A DNA stretch of 64,000 nucleotides from Streptomyces nigra (GTDB taxonomy: Bacteria > Actinomycetota > Actinomycetes > Streptomycetales > Streptomycetaceae), in the NCBI RefSeq assembly GCF_003074055.1, contig NZ_CP029043.1, forward strand, positions 3,774,501 to 3,838,500, read 5' to 3'. Every line of letters begins with the position of its first letter. Position 1 is the first letter of the stretch. This document shows, piece by piece, positions 49,516 to 59,031 of this stretch. The translations under genes and the position numbers were made by a program. Below the pieces are notes generated by a model, which was not told the DNA's origin, ran no database searches, and saw nothing but the letters and a program-made list of their open reading frames with translations.

Positions 49516-50150
49516 GCGCGCGCATCCTCGTCGTGGACAACTACGACAGCTTCGTCTTCAACCTGGTCCAGTACCTCTACCAGCTGGGCGCCGAGTGCGA
49601 GGTCCTGCGCAACGACGAGGTCTCCACGGCCCACGCCCAGGACGGTTTCGACGGCGTCCTGCTCTCGCCGGGCCCGGGCACGCCCGAGCAGGCCGGGGTC
49701 TGCGTCGACATGGTCCGGCACTGCGCCGCGACCGGCGTCCCGGTCTTCGGCGTCTGCCTCGGCATGCAGTCGATGCAGGTGGCGTACGGCGGTGTGGTGG
49801 ACCGCGCCCCGGAGCTGCTGCACGGCAAGACCTCGCTCGTCGAGCACGAGGGCAAGGGCGTCTTCGCGGGGCTGCCGACGCCGTTCACCGCGACCCGCTA
49901 CCACTCGCTGGCCGCGGAGCCGGCGACCGTGCCGGCGGAGCTGGAGGTGACGGCCCGCACCCACGACGGCATCGTGATGGGCCTGCGCCACCGTGAACTG
50001 GCGGTCGAGGGAGTGCAGTTCCACCCCGAGTCGGTGCTGACCGAGCACGGGCACCGGATGCTGGCCAACTGGCTGGCCGCATGCGGCGACGAGGGCGCGG
50101 TGGCGAGGTCGGCGGGGCTCGCCCCGGTGGTGGGCAGGGCCACGGCGTGA
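49512..50150 (+). CDS. Aminodeoxychorismate/anthranilate synthase component II (class I glutamine amidotransferase)
   Basis: A 212-residue glutaminase subunit that supplies ammonia for 4-amino-4-deoxychorismate or anthranilate. It has LLSPGPGTPEQAGV, the nucleophile in FGVCLGMQSM and the His-Glu pair in EGVQFHPES. No component I gene is in the window, so PabA and TrpG cannot be separated. It overlaps the 53-residue gene upstream and the second sortase downstream by 4 bases each, an unusual coupling of cofactor synthesis with surface display. Confidence 0.9.
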   Translation: MSARILVVDNYDSFVFNLVQYLYQLGAECEVLRNDEVSTAHAQDGFDGVLLSPGPGTPEQAGVCVDMVRHCAATGVPVFGVCLGMQSMQVAYGGVVDRAPELLHGKTSLVEHEGKGVFAGLPTPFTATRYHSLAAEPATVPAELEVTARTHDGIVMGLRHRELAVEGVQFHPESVLTEHGHRMLANWLAACGDEGAVARSAGLAPVVGRATA

Positions 50151-51418
50151 CCGCGCTGCGCCCCGAGCGCGAGTCCGGCACCGCCTACGGGCAGTCCTCC
50201 GGGGACTCCTACGGCGGGGCCGGCGACCAGGGCACCCCGTACGGGCAGCAGCCGTACGGGGACCCGGGTGCGCACGGGGACTGGTACGGCGGCGCGGCCT
50301 CCGCCGCCGCGGACCAGAGCGGCGGTTACGGCGCCGACGGCTACGGCAGCGAGCGGTACGGGGCGCAGACGTACGGCGCGGAGACGACGTACGGCACGGA
50401 GGCGTACCAGGAGCCGTACGCCCAGCCGCAGCACACTCAGCCCCAGCACACTCAGCACGTCCGACAGGAGCAGCAGGCGTACATACCGCCGCCGGACGAC
50501 GAGACCGTGGCGCTGCGGATAGCCGACACCGCTGCCGCCGCCGGATCGCGTTCTGCCGCCCGTTCCGCGGAGACCACCGACGATTCCCCCATGGGCGGCC
50601 GTGCGGCCCGCAGGAAGGCCGCCAAGCGGCGTCACGGACGCCGTGGCGCCGACCGGCCGGACGCGGCGGCCGCGGAGGCGGACCAGGACGCCCCGGGAGC
50701 CCCCCGCTCACGCCTGGAGGCCCGGCGGCAGGCGCGCGCCCGCCGGCCCGGCCCGGCCACGCTGGCGAGCCGGGCCATCGGCGAGGTGTTCATCACCACC
50801 GGCGTGCTGATGCTGCTCTTCGTGAGCTACCAGCTGTGGTGGACGAACATCCGGGCGCACGCGCAGGCGGACAAGGAGGCCAGCAGCCTCCAGAACGACT
50901 GGGCGAGCGGCAAGCGCAACCCGGGCAGTTTCGAGCCGGGCCAGGGCTTCGCCCTGCTGCACATCCCCAAGCTGGACGTCGTCGTCCCGATCGCCGAGGG
51001 CATCAGCAACAAGCAGGTGCTCGACCGGGGCATGGTCGGCCACTACGGCGAGGGCAAGCTGAAGACGGCGATGCCGGACGCCAAGACCGGCAACTTCGGG
51101 CTGGCCGGACACCGCAACACCCATGGCGAGCCGTTCCGGTACATCAACCGGCTCACCCCGGGCGACGACATCGTCGTGGAGACGCAGGACAAGTTCTTCG
51201 TGTACAAGATGGCGTCGATCCTGCCGGTGACCTCGCCGAGCAACGTCAGTGTGCTGGAGCCGGTCCCGCCGGGATCGGGGTTCACCAAACCGGGCCGCTA
51301 CATCACGCTCACCACGTGCACGCCGGAGTTCACCAGTAAGTACCGGATGATCGTCTGGGGCAAGATGGTCGAGGAACGGCCGCGCAGCAAGGGCAAGCCG
51401 GATGCGCTCGTCAGTTAA
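50147..51418 (+). CDS. Class E sortase, second copy (SrtE1-like)
   Basis: A 423-residue sortase. Residues 1-205 are a Gly/Tyr/Gln-rich, then Arg/Ala-rich cytoplasmic tail. A transmembrane helix (about 226-246, VFITTGVLMLLFVSYQLWW) leads to the catalytic domain, with GLAGHRNTHGE and ITLTTCTPEFTSKYR. In S. coelicolor two adjacent class E sortases here anchor long chaplins to aerial hyphae; this gene and the next match that pair by position. GTG start, overlapping PabA by 4 bases. Confidence 0.92.
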   Translation: MTALRPERESGTAYGQSSGDSYGGAGDQGTPYGQQPYGDPGAHGDWYGGAASAAADQSGGYGADGYGSERYGAQTYGAETTYGTEAYQEPYAQPQHTQPQHTQHVRQEQQAYIPPPDDETVALRIADTAAAAGSRSAARSAETTDDSPMGGRAARRKAAKRRHGRRGADRPDAAAAEADQDAPGAPRSRLEARRQARARRPGPATLASRAIGEVFITTGVLMLLFVSYQLWWTNIRAHAQADKEASSLQNDWASGKRNPGSFEPGQGFALLHIPKLDVVVPIAEGISNKQVLDRGMVGHYGEGKLKTAMPDAKTGNFGLAGHRNTHGEPFRYINRLTPGDDIVVETQDKFFVYKMASILPVTSPSNVSVLEPVPPGSGFTKPGRYITLTTCTPEFTSKYRMIVWGKMVEERPRSKGKPDALVS

Positions 51419-51424
51419 GGGCAG

Positions 51425-52195
51425 ATGAACGTGGCAGCGACCACCGACGACACCGAGTACGCGGACCGCTCCGCGACGCGTCAGTCCCCGCGCCGGCCGG
51501 AACGCCGCCGGCTGGGTCCCGTCGCGGCGGTGATCAGCGTCTTCGGCGAACTCCTCATCACGGCGGGCCTGGTGATGGGCCTGTTCGTCGTCTACTCCCT
51601 GTGGTGGACGAACGTCCTCGCGGACCGCGCGGCCGACAAGGAGGCCGACAAGGTCCGGGACAACTGGGCGCACCAGGACGACGGTTCCGGGCGTCCGGCC
51701 GAGTTCGACTCGGGGGCCGGCATCGGCTTCCTGCACGTCCCCGCGATGAGCAGGAGCGAGATCCTCGTCGAGAAGGGCACGACGGCGAAGATCCTCAACG
51801 ACGGGGTGGCCGGGTACTACACCGACCCGGTCAAGGCGACGCTGCCGACGTCGGACAAGAAGGGCAACTTCTCCCTCGCGGCGCACCGGGACGGGCACGG
51901 CGCGAAGTTCCACAACATCCACAAGCTCGCCGAGGGCGATCCGATCGTCTTCGAGACGAAGGACAAGTGGTACGTCTACAAGGTCTACTCGGTGCTGCCC
52001 GAGACCTCGAAGTACAACGTCCAGGTCCTCGGTGACGTCCCCAAGGAGTCCGGGAAGACCAAGGCGGGCCGCTACATCACCCTGACGACCTGCACGCCGA
52101 TCTACACGAGCCGCTACCGGTACGTCGTGTGGGGCGAGCTGGAGCGCGTCGAGAAGGTGGACGAGCAGCGCACACCGCCGGAGGAGCTGCGCTGA
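51425..52195 (+). CDS. Class E sortase, third copy (SrtE2-like)
   Basis: A 256-residue sortase with a short basic tail, one membrane helix (about 40-62, VFGELLITAGLVMGLFVVYS) and the catalytic segments LAAHRDGHGAK and ITLTTCTPIYTSRYRYVVW. It starts 6 bases after the second copy and shares its WWTN-x(2)-A membrane-exit motif, pointing to tandem duplication. A strong shared terminator follows. Confidence 0.92.
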   Translation: MNVAATTDDTEYADRSATRQSPRRPERRRLGPVAAVISVFGELLITAGLVMGLFVVYSLWWTNVLADRAADKEADKVRDNWAHQDDGSGRPAEFDSGAGIGFLHVPAMSRSEILVEKGTTAKILNDGVAGYYTDPVKATLPTSDKKGNFSLAAHRDGHGAKFHNIHKLAEGDPIVFETKDKWYVYKVYSVLPETSKYNVQVLGDVPKESGKTKAGRYITLTTCTPIYTSRYRYVVWGELERVEKVDEQRTPPEELR

Positions 52196-52206
52196 TCCGG
52201 ACGTGA

Positions 52207-52244
52207 AAGAGCCCCGGTGTCCTGGAGAGGACACCGGGGCTCTT
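52207..52244. terminator. Bidirectional terminator between srtE2-like gene and pknB
   Basis: AAGAGCCCCGGTGTCCT and AGGACACCGGGGCTCTT pair over 17 bases around GGAG, between convergent genes. Confidence 0.92.
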
Positions 52245-52257
52245 CTATGCGGTGCTG

Positions 52258-54246
52258 TCAGCCGAAGGGGCCGCCGTTGTTGCCGCCTCCGTTGTCGTTG
52301 CCGCCGCCGAAGCCGACCGTGGTCAGCTTGACCGTGGTCTTCGCGGGGTCGACCTGCTGGCCGGCGTTGGGGTCCTGCCGGACGACGAGGGCGTTGTCGT
52401 TCTGGTCGCTGCCGTTCTCCAACTGGATGTTCGTGAACCCGGCCTGCGCCAGGGTCTGCTTGGCCTGGCCGAGCGTCTGACCGACGACGTTGGGCATCTG
52501 CGCCTTCTGCGCGGCCTGCTTGCCGATCTGAATGGTCACCGTGGAGTTCTTGTCGACCTTGCTGTTGGCCGCCGGGGATGTGGAAATGACCTTGCCGACC
52601 TGGTTCGGGTCCTGGGTCTCGACCTCGGTGCAGTTGCCGGTGAGGTCGTTGTCCTGCATCTGCGCCTTCGCCTCGTCACAGGTACGGCCGACGACGTCCG
52701 GGACGGTCGACTGCTCCTGCTCCTTGGCGACGGTCAGGGTGATCGTCGAGCCCTTCTCGACCTCTTCGCCGCGCTGCGGGTCCTGGTCGAGGACGGTGCC
52801 GGGCTCCTCGGCGGAGACCTCACGCGTCTCGGTCTTGATCGTGAACTGGAAGTCGTCGCCCTCGAGCTTCTCCCGGGCGTCCTCCAGGCTGATCCGGATC
52901 ACGCTCGGCACCGTCACCTTCGGGGCGCCCGTGGACACCACGACGTCGACGGTGGAGCCCTTGTCGACCTCTTCCTTGGAGTCGGGGCTCTGCGAGCAGA
53001 TCTTGCCCTTGGGCTGGTTCTCGCACTCGTCCTTCTTGACCTCGCCCAGCTTCAGATCGACGTTGGCGAGGAGCTCCCGGGCGGCGTTCTCGCTCTCGCC
53101 GATCAGGCTCGGGACGGCCACGGAGTCGTTGCTCGCGGTGTTGCCGTCGAAGACCCACTTGCCGATGAGGATGGCGCCCACCAGGACCAGCACGGCGGCG
53201 ACGGCCAGCAGGATCGTGGAGGTGTTGGACTTCTTCTGCCGGCGCCGGTCGACGCGGTCGTCGTAGCCGAAGCCGCCGTCGTCCGGGTTCATGGGCGGCA
53301 GCATCGACGTGGCGCCGGCGTCCTGCTGGCGCAGGGCCGTCGTCGGCTGGTCGTCGGGGTAGCCGCCGTAGCCCACGGATCCCATCGCGGCCGTGGCGGC
53401 GACGGGCTGGCCGTCGAGGCAGGCCTCGATGTCGGCGCGCATCTCGTCGGCCGACTGGTACCGGTAGTTCGGGTCCTTCGTCAGGGCCTTCAGCACGATC
53501 GCGTCCATCTCGGGCGTGATCTCGGGGTCGAAGACCGACGGGGCCTGGGCCTCCTCCCGTACGTGCTGGTACGCGACCGCGACCGGGGAGTCGCCGACGA
53601 ACGGCGGACGGACCGTCAGGAGCTCGTACAGCAGACAGCCGGTGGAGTACAGGTCGGAGCGGGCGTCCACCTGCTCGCCCTTGGCCTGCTCCGGCGAGAG
53701 GTACTGGGCGGTGCCGATGACGGCCGCGGTCTGCGTCATCGTCATCCCGGAGTCGCCCATGGCGCGGGCGATGCCGAAGTCCATGACCTTGACCTGGCCG
53801 TTGCGCGTCAGCATGACGTTCGCCGGCTTGATGTCCCGGTGGACGATGCCGTTGCGGTGGGCGTACTCCAGACCCTGGAGGATGCCGATGGTCATCTCCA
53901 TCGCCCGCTCAGGCAGCAGCTTGCGGCCGCTGTGAAGGAGCTCACGCAGCGTGGACCCGTCGACGTACTCCATGACGATGTACGGGATCGACACGTTGTC
54001 GATGTAGTCCTCGCCCGTGTCGTAGACCGCCACGATCGCGGGATGGTTGAGCGAGGCGGCCGACTGGGCCTCCCGGCGGAACCGGGCCTGGAAGGACGGG
54101 TCGCGCGCGAGGTCCGCCCGCAGCGTCTTCACCGCCACGGTGCGGCCGAGCCGGGTGTCATGCGCGAGGTAGACCTCCGCCATGCCACCACGACCGAGCA
54201 CCTGGCCCAGTTCGTACCGGCCGCCGAGGCGACGCGGCTCTTCCAT
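52258..54246 (-). CDS. pknB: Serine/threonine kinase PknB with PASTA domains
   Basis: A 662-residue receptor kinase. The cytoplasmic kinase (about 10-275) has GRGGMAEVYLA, VAVKTL, HRDIKPANVML and DFG, with an activation loop rich in Thr (SGMTMTQTAAVIG). One transmembrane helix (about 340-362) leads to four PASTA repeats that bind muropeptides or lipid II. The C-terminus is Gly/Asn-rich. It phosphorylates growth and division proteins, likely FhaA, FhaB and the pseudokinase near murJ. It is the last gene of a six-gene minus-strand cluster. Mycobacteria also have pknA here, which is missing. Confidence 0.96.
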   Translation of the reverse strand: MEEPRRLGGRYELGQVLGRGGMAEVYLAHDTRLGRTVAVKTLRADLARDPSFQARFRREAQSAASLNHPAIVAVYDTGEDYIDNVSIPYIVMEYVDGSTLRELLHSGRKLLPERAMEMTIGILQGLEYAHRNGIVHRDIKPANVMLTRNGQVKVMDFGIARAMGDSGMTMTQTAAVIGTAQYLSPEQAKGEQVDARSDLYSTGCLLYELLTVRPPFVGDSPVAVAYQHVREEAQAPSVFDPEITPEMDAIVLKALTKDPNYRYQSADEMRADIEACLDGQPVAATAAMGSVGYGGYPDDQPTTALRQQDAGATSMLPPMNPDDGGFGYDDRVDRRRQKKSNTSTILLAVAAVLVLVGAILIGKWVFDGNTASNDSVAVPSLIGESENAARELLANVDLKLGEVKKDECENQPKGKICSQSPDSKEEVDKGSTVDVVVSTGAPKVTVPSVIRISLEDAREKLEGDDFQFTIKTETREVSAEEPGTVLDQDPQRGEEVEKGSTITLTVAKEQEQSTVPDVVGRTCDEAKAQMQDNDLTGNCTEVETQDPNQVGKVISTSPAANSKVDKNSTVTIQIGKQAAQKAQMPNVVGQTLGQAKQTLAQAGFTNIQLENGSDQNDNALVVRQDPNAGQQVDPAKTTVKLTTVGFGGGNDNGGGNNGGPFG

Positions 54247-54415
54247 AGCTACCTACCAGCCCTCTCCGTCGGTCCCGCCCTCACCCTTGTGGGTGTGGCG
54301 GTGGTCCGTCCGGGCATACCGTACCCGGCTCATCCTGCGTGACCTGGCCAAGCCCGTAACCCGATACAGGACCGGTATCGCAACGTGCACCGATGTGAAG
54401 GGGGCGTGAGCGGGG

Positions 54416-55891
54416 TCACTTCTTGCTGTTGATGACCGCCTCCATGACGCTCTTCGCGATGGGCGCCGCCAGACCGCCGCCGGAGATGTCGTCACGGACG
54501 GCGTTCTCGTCCTCGACCACCACGGCCACGGCCACGGGCGCGCTGTCGTCGACCTTGGCGTAGGAGATGAACCACGCGTAGGGGTTCTCGCTGTTGTCCA
54601 CGCCGTGCTGCGCGGTACCGGTCTTGCCGCCGACGGTCGCGTTCGGGATCCGCGCCTTGGTGCCGGTGCCCTTCTCGACGACGGTCTCCATCATCGACTG
54701 CAGGATCTGGGCGTTCTCCGCCGACAGCGGCTTGCCCAGCTCCTCCGGGTCGGTCTTCTCGATGGCGTCCAGGTTGTGCGTCTGGAGCTCGTCGACCATG
54801 TACGGCTTCATGAGCGTGCCGCCGTTGGCGACCGCGGAGGCCACCATGGCCATCTGCAGCGGCGTCGTGGCGGTGTTGAACTGGCCGATGGAGGACAGCG
54901 CGGTCTGCGACGGGTTCATGTCGTCGGAGAAGACGGAGGCGGTGGCGCGGACCGGGGTGAACTGCTCCTCGGTGAAGCCGAACGCCTTCGCGGTCTCCAG
55001 CATCTTCTCGTTGCCGAGGTCCGCCCCGACCTTGCCGAAGACGGTGTTGCAGGAGTACTGCAGGGCGACCCGCAGCGTCGCGTTCTTGCAGGGGATGTTG
55101 CCCTCGTTGGGCAGCTTGGTGTTCGTCCCCGTCATGGTCCACGGGTCGGGGGAGTCCGTCTTCTCGTCCGCGTCCGTGTAGAGGCCGTGCTCCAGCGCGG
55201 CGGCCGCGGTGACGACCTTGAAGGTCGAGCCGGGCGGGTAGACCTCGCGCAGCGCCCGGTTGAGCATGGGGTCGGCCGGGTTGTTCTTCTTCTGCAGGCC
55301 CGTCCACGCCTTGGTGTCGGTCGTCGTGGAGTTGCCCGCGAAGGACGACGGGTCGTACGACGGGAAGGACGCCAGCGCCAGGATCTTGCCGGTGGACGGC
55401 TCGATGGCCGCGACGGCGCCCTTGCCGCCCTGCTTCTTCAGACCGTCGTAGGCGGCCTTCTGCGCGGCGGCGTTGAGCGTGGTGACGACGTTGCCGCCCT
55501 TGTTCTCCTTACCCGTGATCATGTCGAGGGTGTTGCGGAAGAACAGGCGGTCGTCGTTGCCGGTGAGGATGCCGTCCTCGATGGACTCCAGCTGCGTGGC
55601 GCCGAAGGCCTGCGACGCGTACCCGGTGACCGGCGCCCACATGGGGCCGTCGGTGTAGGTCCGCTTGTACTTGAAGTCGCTGCCCGTCGTCTCCTTGTAG
55701 CCGGTGATGGCCTTGCCGTCGACGATGATGTTGCCGCGGGGCGTGCTGTAGCGCTCGATGATGACGCGACGGTTGTTCTTGTCGGTCCTCAGCTCGTCGG
55801 CCTGGACGTACTGGATCCAGTTGTCCCGGATCAGCAGGGCCAGTACGAGGAGTCCGCAGAAGATCGCGATCCGGCGCAGGGGCTTGTTCAT
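54416..55891 (-). CDS. pbpA: Penicillin-binding protein (PbpA/FtsI-like transpeptidase)
   Basis: A 491-residue class B PBP. It has an N-terminal membrane anchor (MNKPLRRIAIFCGLLVLALL), a dimerisation domain and a transpeptidase domain with the active-site motifs S-x-x-K in PPGSTFKVV, S-x-N in QYSCNTVFG and K-T-G in VGGKTGTAQ. It crosslinks peptidoglycan. The ATG at 55891 overlaps the FtsW/RodA stop by 4 bases, and the pair should act together as synthase and crosslinker. An in-frame upstream extension runs through ftsW and is not real. Confidence 0.96.
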   Translation of the reverse strand: MNKPLRRIAIFCGLLVLALLIRDNWIQYVQADELRTDKNNRRVIIERYSTPRGNIIVDGKAITGYKETTGSDFKYKRTYTDGPMWAPVTGYASQAFGATQLESIEDGILTGNDDRLFFRNTLDMITGKENKGGNVVTTLNAAAQKAAYDGLKKQGGKGAVAAIEPSTGKILALASFPSYDPSSFAGNSTTTDTKAWTGLQKKNNPADPMLNRALREVYPPGSTFKVVTAAAALEHGLYTDADEKTDSPDPWTMTGTNTKLPNEGNIPCKNATLRVALQYSCNTVFGKVGADLGNEKMLETAKAFGFTEEQFTPVRATASVFSDDMNPSQTALSSIGQFNTATTPLQMAMVASAVANGGTLMKPYMVDELQTHNLDAIEKTDPEELGKPLSAENAQILQSMMETVVEKGTGTKARIPNATVGGKTGTAQHGVDNSENPYAWFISYAKVDDSAPVAVAVVVEDENAVRDDISGGGLAAPIAKSVMEAVINSKK

Positions 55892-57339
55892 GACGGGCGG
55901 ACCACCTGGGTCATCTCGGCGTCGGGGTTGGGCGCCGGGGCCGGCGCGGGGCGGCGGGCCGTATCGCTGATCCTCAGCAGGATGCCGATCAGGGCCCAGT
56001 TGGCGATCACTGAGGATCCGCCGTACGCCACGAAGGGCAGCGTCATACCGGTCAGCGGGATGAGGCCCATGACACCGCCGGCGACGACGAAGACCTGGAG
56101 GGCGAAGGCGCCGGACAGACCGACGGCCAGCAGCTTGCCGAAGGGGTCGCGGGCCGCGAGGGCCGTGCGCACACCGCGTTCGACGATCAGGCCGTAGATC
56201 AGCAGGATCGCCATGACGCCCGCCAGACCCAGCTCCTCGCCGAAGGTGGCGAGGATGAAGTCGGAGTTGGCGGCGAAGCCGATGAGGTCGGAGTTGCCCT
56301 GGCCGAGACCGGTGCCGAGGGTGCCGCCGGAGCCGAAAGCCCAGAGGGCCTGCATGGCCTGCTCGGAGTGGATGATGCCGTCCTGGACGCCGGCCCGGCT
56401 GAGCGCGAACTCGCGCGCCGGGTCGAGCCAGGCCTGCACACGCGTCTGGATGTGCGGCTCGAAGCTCGCCACGCCGACGGCGCCGACCGCGGACATCAGC
56501 AGACCGAAGACGATCCAGCTGGTCCGCTCGGTGGCGACGTACAGCATGATGACGAACATCCCGAAGAACAGCAGGGACGTACCGAGGTCGGTCTCGAAGA
56601 CCAGGATGAGGATCGAGATCATCCATACGACGATGATCGGTCCGAGGTCACGGCCGCGGGGCAGGTACAGGCCCATGAAGCGGCGGCTGGCCAGCGCCAG
56701 GGCGTCTCTCTTGACCATGAGATAGCCGGCGAAGAACACCGCGAGGACGATCTTCGCGAACTCGCCCGGCTGGAGCGTGCCGAGGCCGGGGATCTTGATC
56801 CAGATCTTGGCGCCGAAGACGTCGGCGCCGAGCCCGGGCACCAGCGGCAGGAGCAGCAGGACCAGCGCGACCGCCATGGAGATGTAGGTGTAGCGCTGCA
56901 GGACGCGGTGGTCCTTGAGGAAGATCAGTACGGCCACCAGCAGGGCCATGCCCATGGCCGAGTACAGCAGCTGACGCGGTGCCGCCTCGACGAACGTGTT
57001 GCCCGCCTGCAGCCGCTTCGACTGGTCCAGGCGCCAGATGATGACCAGCCCGAGCCCGTTCAGCAGGGTCGCGAGCGGCAGCAGCAGCGGGTCCGCGTAC
57101 GGCGCGAACTTGCGCACGCCCAGATGGCCTATGCCTGCCAGCAGGCCCAGGCCGATGCCGTAGGCGAGCAGGCCGGCCGGCACTTCGTCGTTGATCGCCA
57201 GACCCACGTTGGCGTAGGCGAACACCGGGATCACGACCGCGAAGACCAGCAACCCGAGTTCGGTGTTGCGGCGGCTCGGCGCTCCGATGGCGCCGATCGT
57301 GGACGTGTGGTGCGTCGGCGAGTTCGTAGTACTGCTCAT
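55888..57339 (-). CDS. FtsW/RodA/SpoVE family peptidoglycan glycosyltransferase
   Basis: A 483-residue SEDS membrane protein with about ten helices. It carries the SEDS regions (LGTGLGQGNSDLIGFAANSD; GMTLPFVAYGGSSVIANWAL) and a short variable C-tail. It polymerises lipid II with its partner PbpA. It lies between pstP and pbpA as in mycobacterial rodA-pbpA, which favours a growth rather than septal role. Confidence 0.95.
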   Translation of the reverse strand: MSSTTNSPTHHTSTIGAIGAPSRRNTELGLLVFAVVIPVFAYANVGLAINDEVPAGLLAYGIGLGLLAGIGHLGVRKFAPYADPLLLPLATLLNGLGLVIIWRLDQSKRLQAGNTFVEAAPRQLLYSAMGMALLVAVLIFLKDHRVLQRYTYISMAVALVLLLLPLVPGLGADVFGAKIWIKIPGLGTLQPGEFAKIVLAVFFAGYLMVKRDALALASRRFMGLYLPRGRDLGPIIVVWMISILILVFETDLGTSLLFFGMFVIMLYVATERTSWIVFGLLMSAVGAVGVASFEPHIQTRVQAWLDPAREFALSRAGVQDGIIHSEQAMQALWAFGSGGTLGTGLGQGNSDLIGFAANSDFILATFGEELGLAGVMAILLIYGLIVERGVRTALAARDPFGKLLAVGLSGAFALQVFVVAGGVMGLIPLTGMTLPFVAYGGSSVIANWALIGILLRISDTARRPAPAPAPNPDAEMTQVVRPS

Positions 57340-57366
57340 CGTGTGACGGGGCCTCTCACGGCTTGC

Positions 57367-58947
57367 CTACTGCGTACCGCAGTTCGAGACGACCTTCTGC
57401 TCTTCCTCCGAGAGGGTCGGGCCGGGGTTTGGCGTCGCAGTCGGTGTCGGGGAGGTGGACGAGGGAGGTGAAGTGGACGGGTTGGGCGACGGCGTCGATG
57501 TCGCCTTGGACGTGAGGGAGGTACGGGTGGTTCCCGTGGTGCCTCCGGCCTCGCCCTCGCCCGTCTTCGCGTTCTTCTCGCTCTCGGCGGCCTGGCGTTC
57601 GGCCCGCTTCTTGCACGCGGACGCCTGCAGCGCCAGTTCGTCGATCTTCGTCTGCGCGTCCTTCAGACCGCCTTCGGCGATGGTCGCCTCCACCAGCTTC
57701 TGCTGGTAGGGCGGCAGGTACTTGAGTTCAATCTCGGGGTGGTCCTTCTCGACCTTCGAGAGCGACACCCATGCCAGGTCCTGGCTGATCCCGCGGTACA
57801 GCGCGACATGCTCGTCGTTGGTGCCGACGTAGTACTGCGTCTGCGTCCAGCGGTAGCCGCCGTAGAGGCCGCCGCCGATGACGGCGAGCGCGAGGACCGA
57901 ATAGAGGGATCTCTTCAGCCACTTGCGGCCTTTGCCGGGCTTGACGAAGTCGTCGTCGGTGTAGGCGCCGAAGCCGCCCGTCGGCACATAGCCGGTGGTG
58001 TCGCCGGAGCCGGGCGGGCCGAACTCGCCGCCCCCGCCCTGGCCGGGCACCTGGCGGCCGAGCCCGGAGGCGCGGCCCGCGGGGGTCTGCATGATGCCGT
58101 TGTCGTGCAGGTGGTGCGGCTGGTTCTCGGCGACCGCGCCGACCACGACCGGGGTGTCGGAGAGCTGCCCTGCGAGGGTGTCCCCGGTGTCCAGGTCGAG
58201 GACGTCCGCGACGATCACCGTGATGTTGTCGGGGCCGCCGCCGCGCAGGGCGAGCTGGATCAGCTCCTGGACCGTCTCCTGGGGGCCCTGGTAGCTGGCG
58301 AGGGTGTCCTCCAGGGTCTGGTGGGACACGACGCCGGACAGGCCGTCGGAGCAGATCAGGTAGCGGTCGCCGGCGCGGACCTCGCGGATCGACAGATCCG
58401 GGTCCACGTGGTCGCCGCTGCCCAGGGCGCGCATCAGCAGCGAGCGCTGGGGGTGGGTGGTGGCCTCTTCCTCGGTGATCCGGCCCTCGTCGACCAGCCG
58501 CTGCACCCAGGTGTGGTCCTGCGTGATCTGGGTGAGGACGCCGTCGCGCAGCAGGTACGCGCGCGAGTCGCCGACGTGGACGAGGCCGAGGCGCTGCCCG
58601 GTCCACAGCAGGGCGGTGAGCGTGGTGCCCATGCCCTCGAGCTGCGGGTCCTCCTCGACCATGGAGCGCAGCTGGTCGTTGGCGCGCTGCACGGCGGTGC
58701 CGAGCGAGGTGAGCAGGTCGGAGCCCGGGACGTCGTCGTCGAGCGCGACGATCGTGGAGATGGCCTCGGAGGAGGCGACCTCGCCGGCGGCCGCGCCGCC
58801 CATGCCGTCGGCGATGGCGAGCAGGCGGGGCCCGGCGTATCCGGAGTCCTCGTTGCCCTCCCGGATCATGCCTTTGTGCGATCCGGCGGCGAAGCGCAGT
58901 GACAGACTCATGCGCACCTCGCCCGTCGGCTCCGGGTACATCCGCAC
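57367..58947 (-). CDS. pstP: PP2C-family Ser/Thr protein phosphatase (PstP)
   Basis: A 526-residue membrane phosphatase. The N-terminal PP2C domain (about 14-250) has GNEDSGY, ADGMGGAAAG, VGDSRAYLLRDG, CSDGLSGVV and GGPDNITVIV, which hold the metal-binding Asp residues. A Gly-rich linker, one transmembrane helix (about 325-345) and an extracytoplasmic tail ending in a Pro/Thr-rich segment follow. It reverses PknB phosphorylation. The GTG at 58947 has GGAGG 9 bases upstream; ATG at 58911 (MSLSLRFAAG) is an alternative. Confidence 0.94.
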   Translation of the reverse strand: MRMYPEPTGEVRMSLSLRFAAGSHKGMIREGNEDSGYAGPRLLAIADGMGGAAAGEVASSEAISTIVALDDDVPGSDLLTSLGTAVQRANDQLRSMVEEDPQLEGMGTTLTALLWTGQRLGLVHVGDSRAYLLRDGVLTQITQDHTWVQRLVDEGRITEEEATTHPQRSLLMRALGSGDHVDPDLSIREVRAGDRYLICSDGLSGVVSHQTLEDTLASYQGPQETVQELIQLALRGGGPDNITVIVADVLDLDTGDTLAGQLSDTPVVVGAVAENQPHHLHDNGIMQTPAGRASGLGRQVPGQGGGGEFGPPGSGDTTGYVPTGGFGAYTDDDFVKPGKGRKWLKRSLYSVLALAVIGGGLYGGYRWTQTQYYVGTNDEHVALYRGISQDLAWVSLSKVEKDHPEIELKYLPPYQQKLVEATIAEGGLKDAQTKIDELALQASACKKRAERQAAESEKNAKTGEGEAGGTTGTTRTSLTSKATSTPSPNPSTSPPSSTSPTPTATPNPGPTLSEEEQKVVSNCGTQ

Positions 58948-59031
58948 GGTGCCCACCCTCCGGTCGGGAGCGCGCCGGGGCCCGGGGTGGGGGCCACCGC
59001 TGCGTGCTCGCTCCGCTCGCTCATGTTCGTA

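Noticed and set aside
55892..56626. N-terminal extension of the PbpA frame by 245 codons
   Set aside because: It lies wholly within ftsW/rodA on the same strand, while a typical PBP anchor starts at 55891 with a 4-base overlap.
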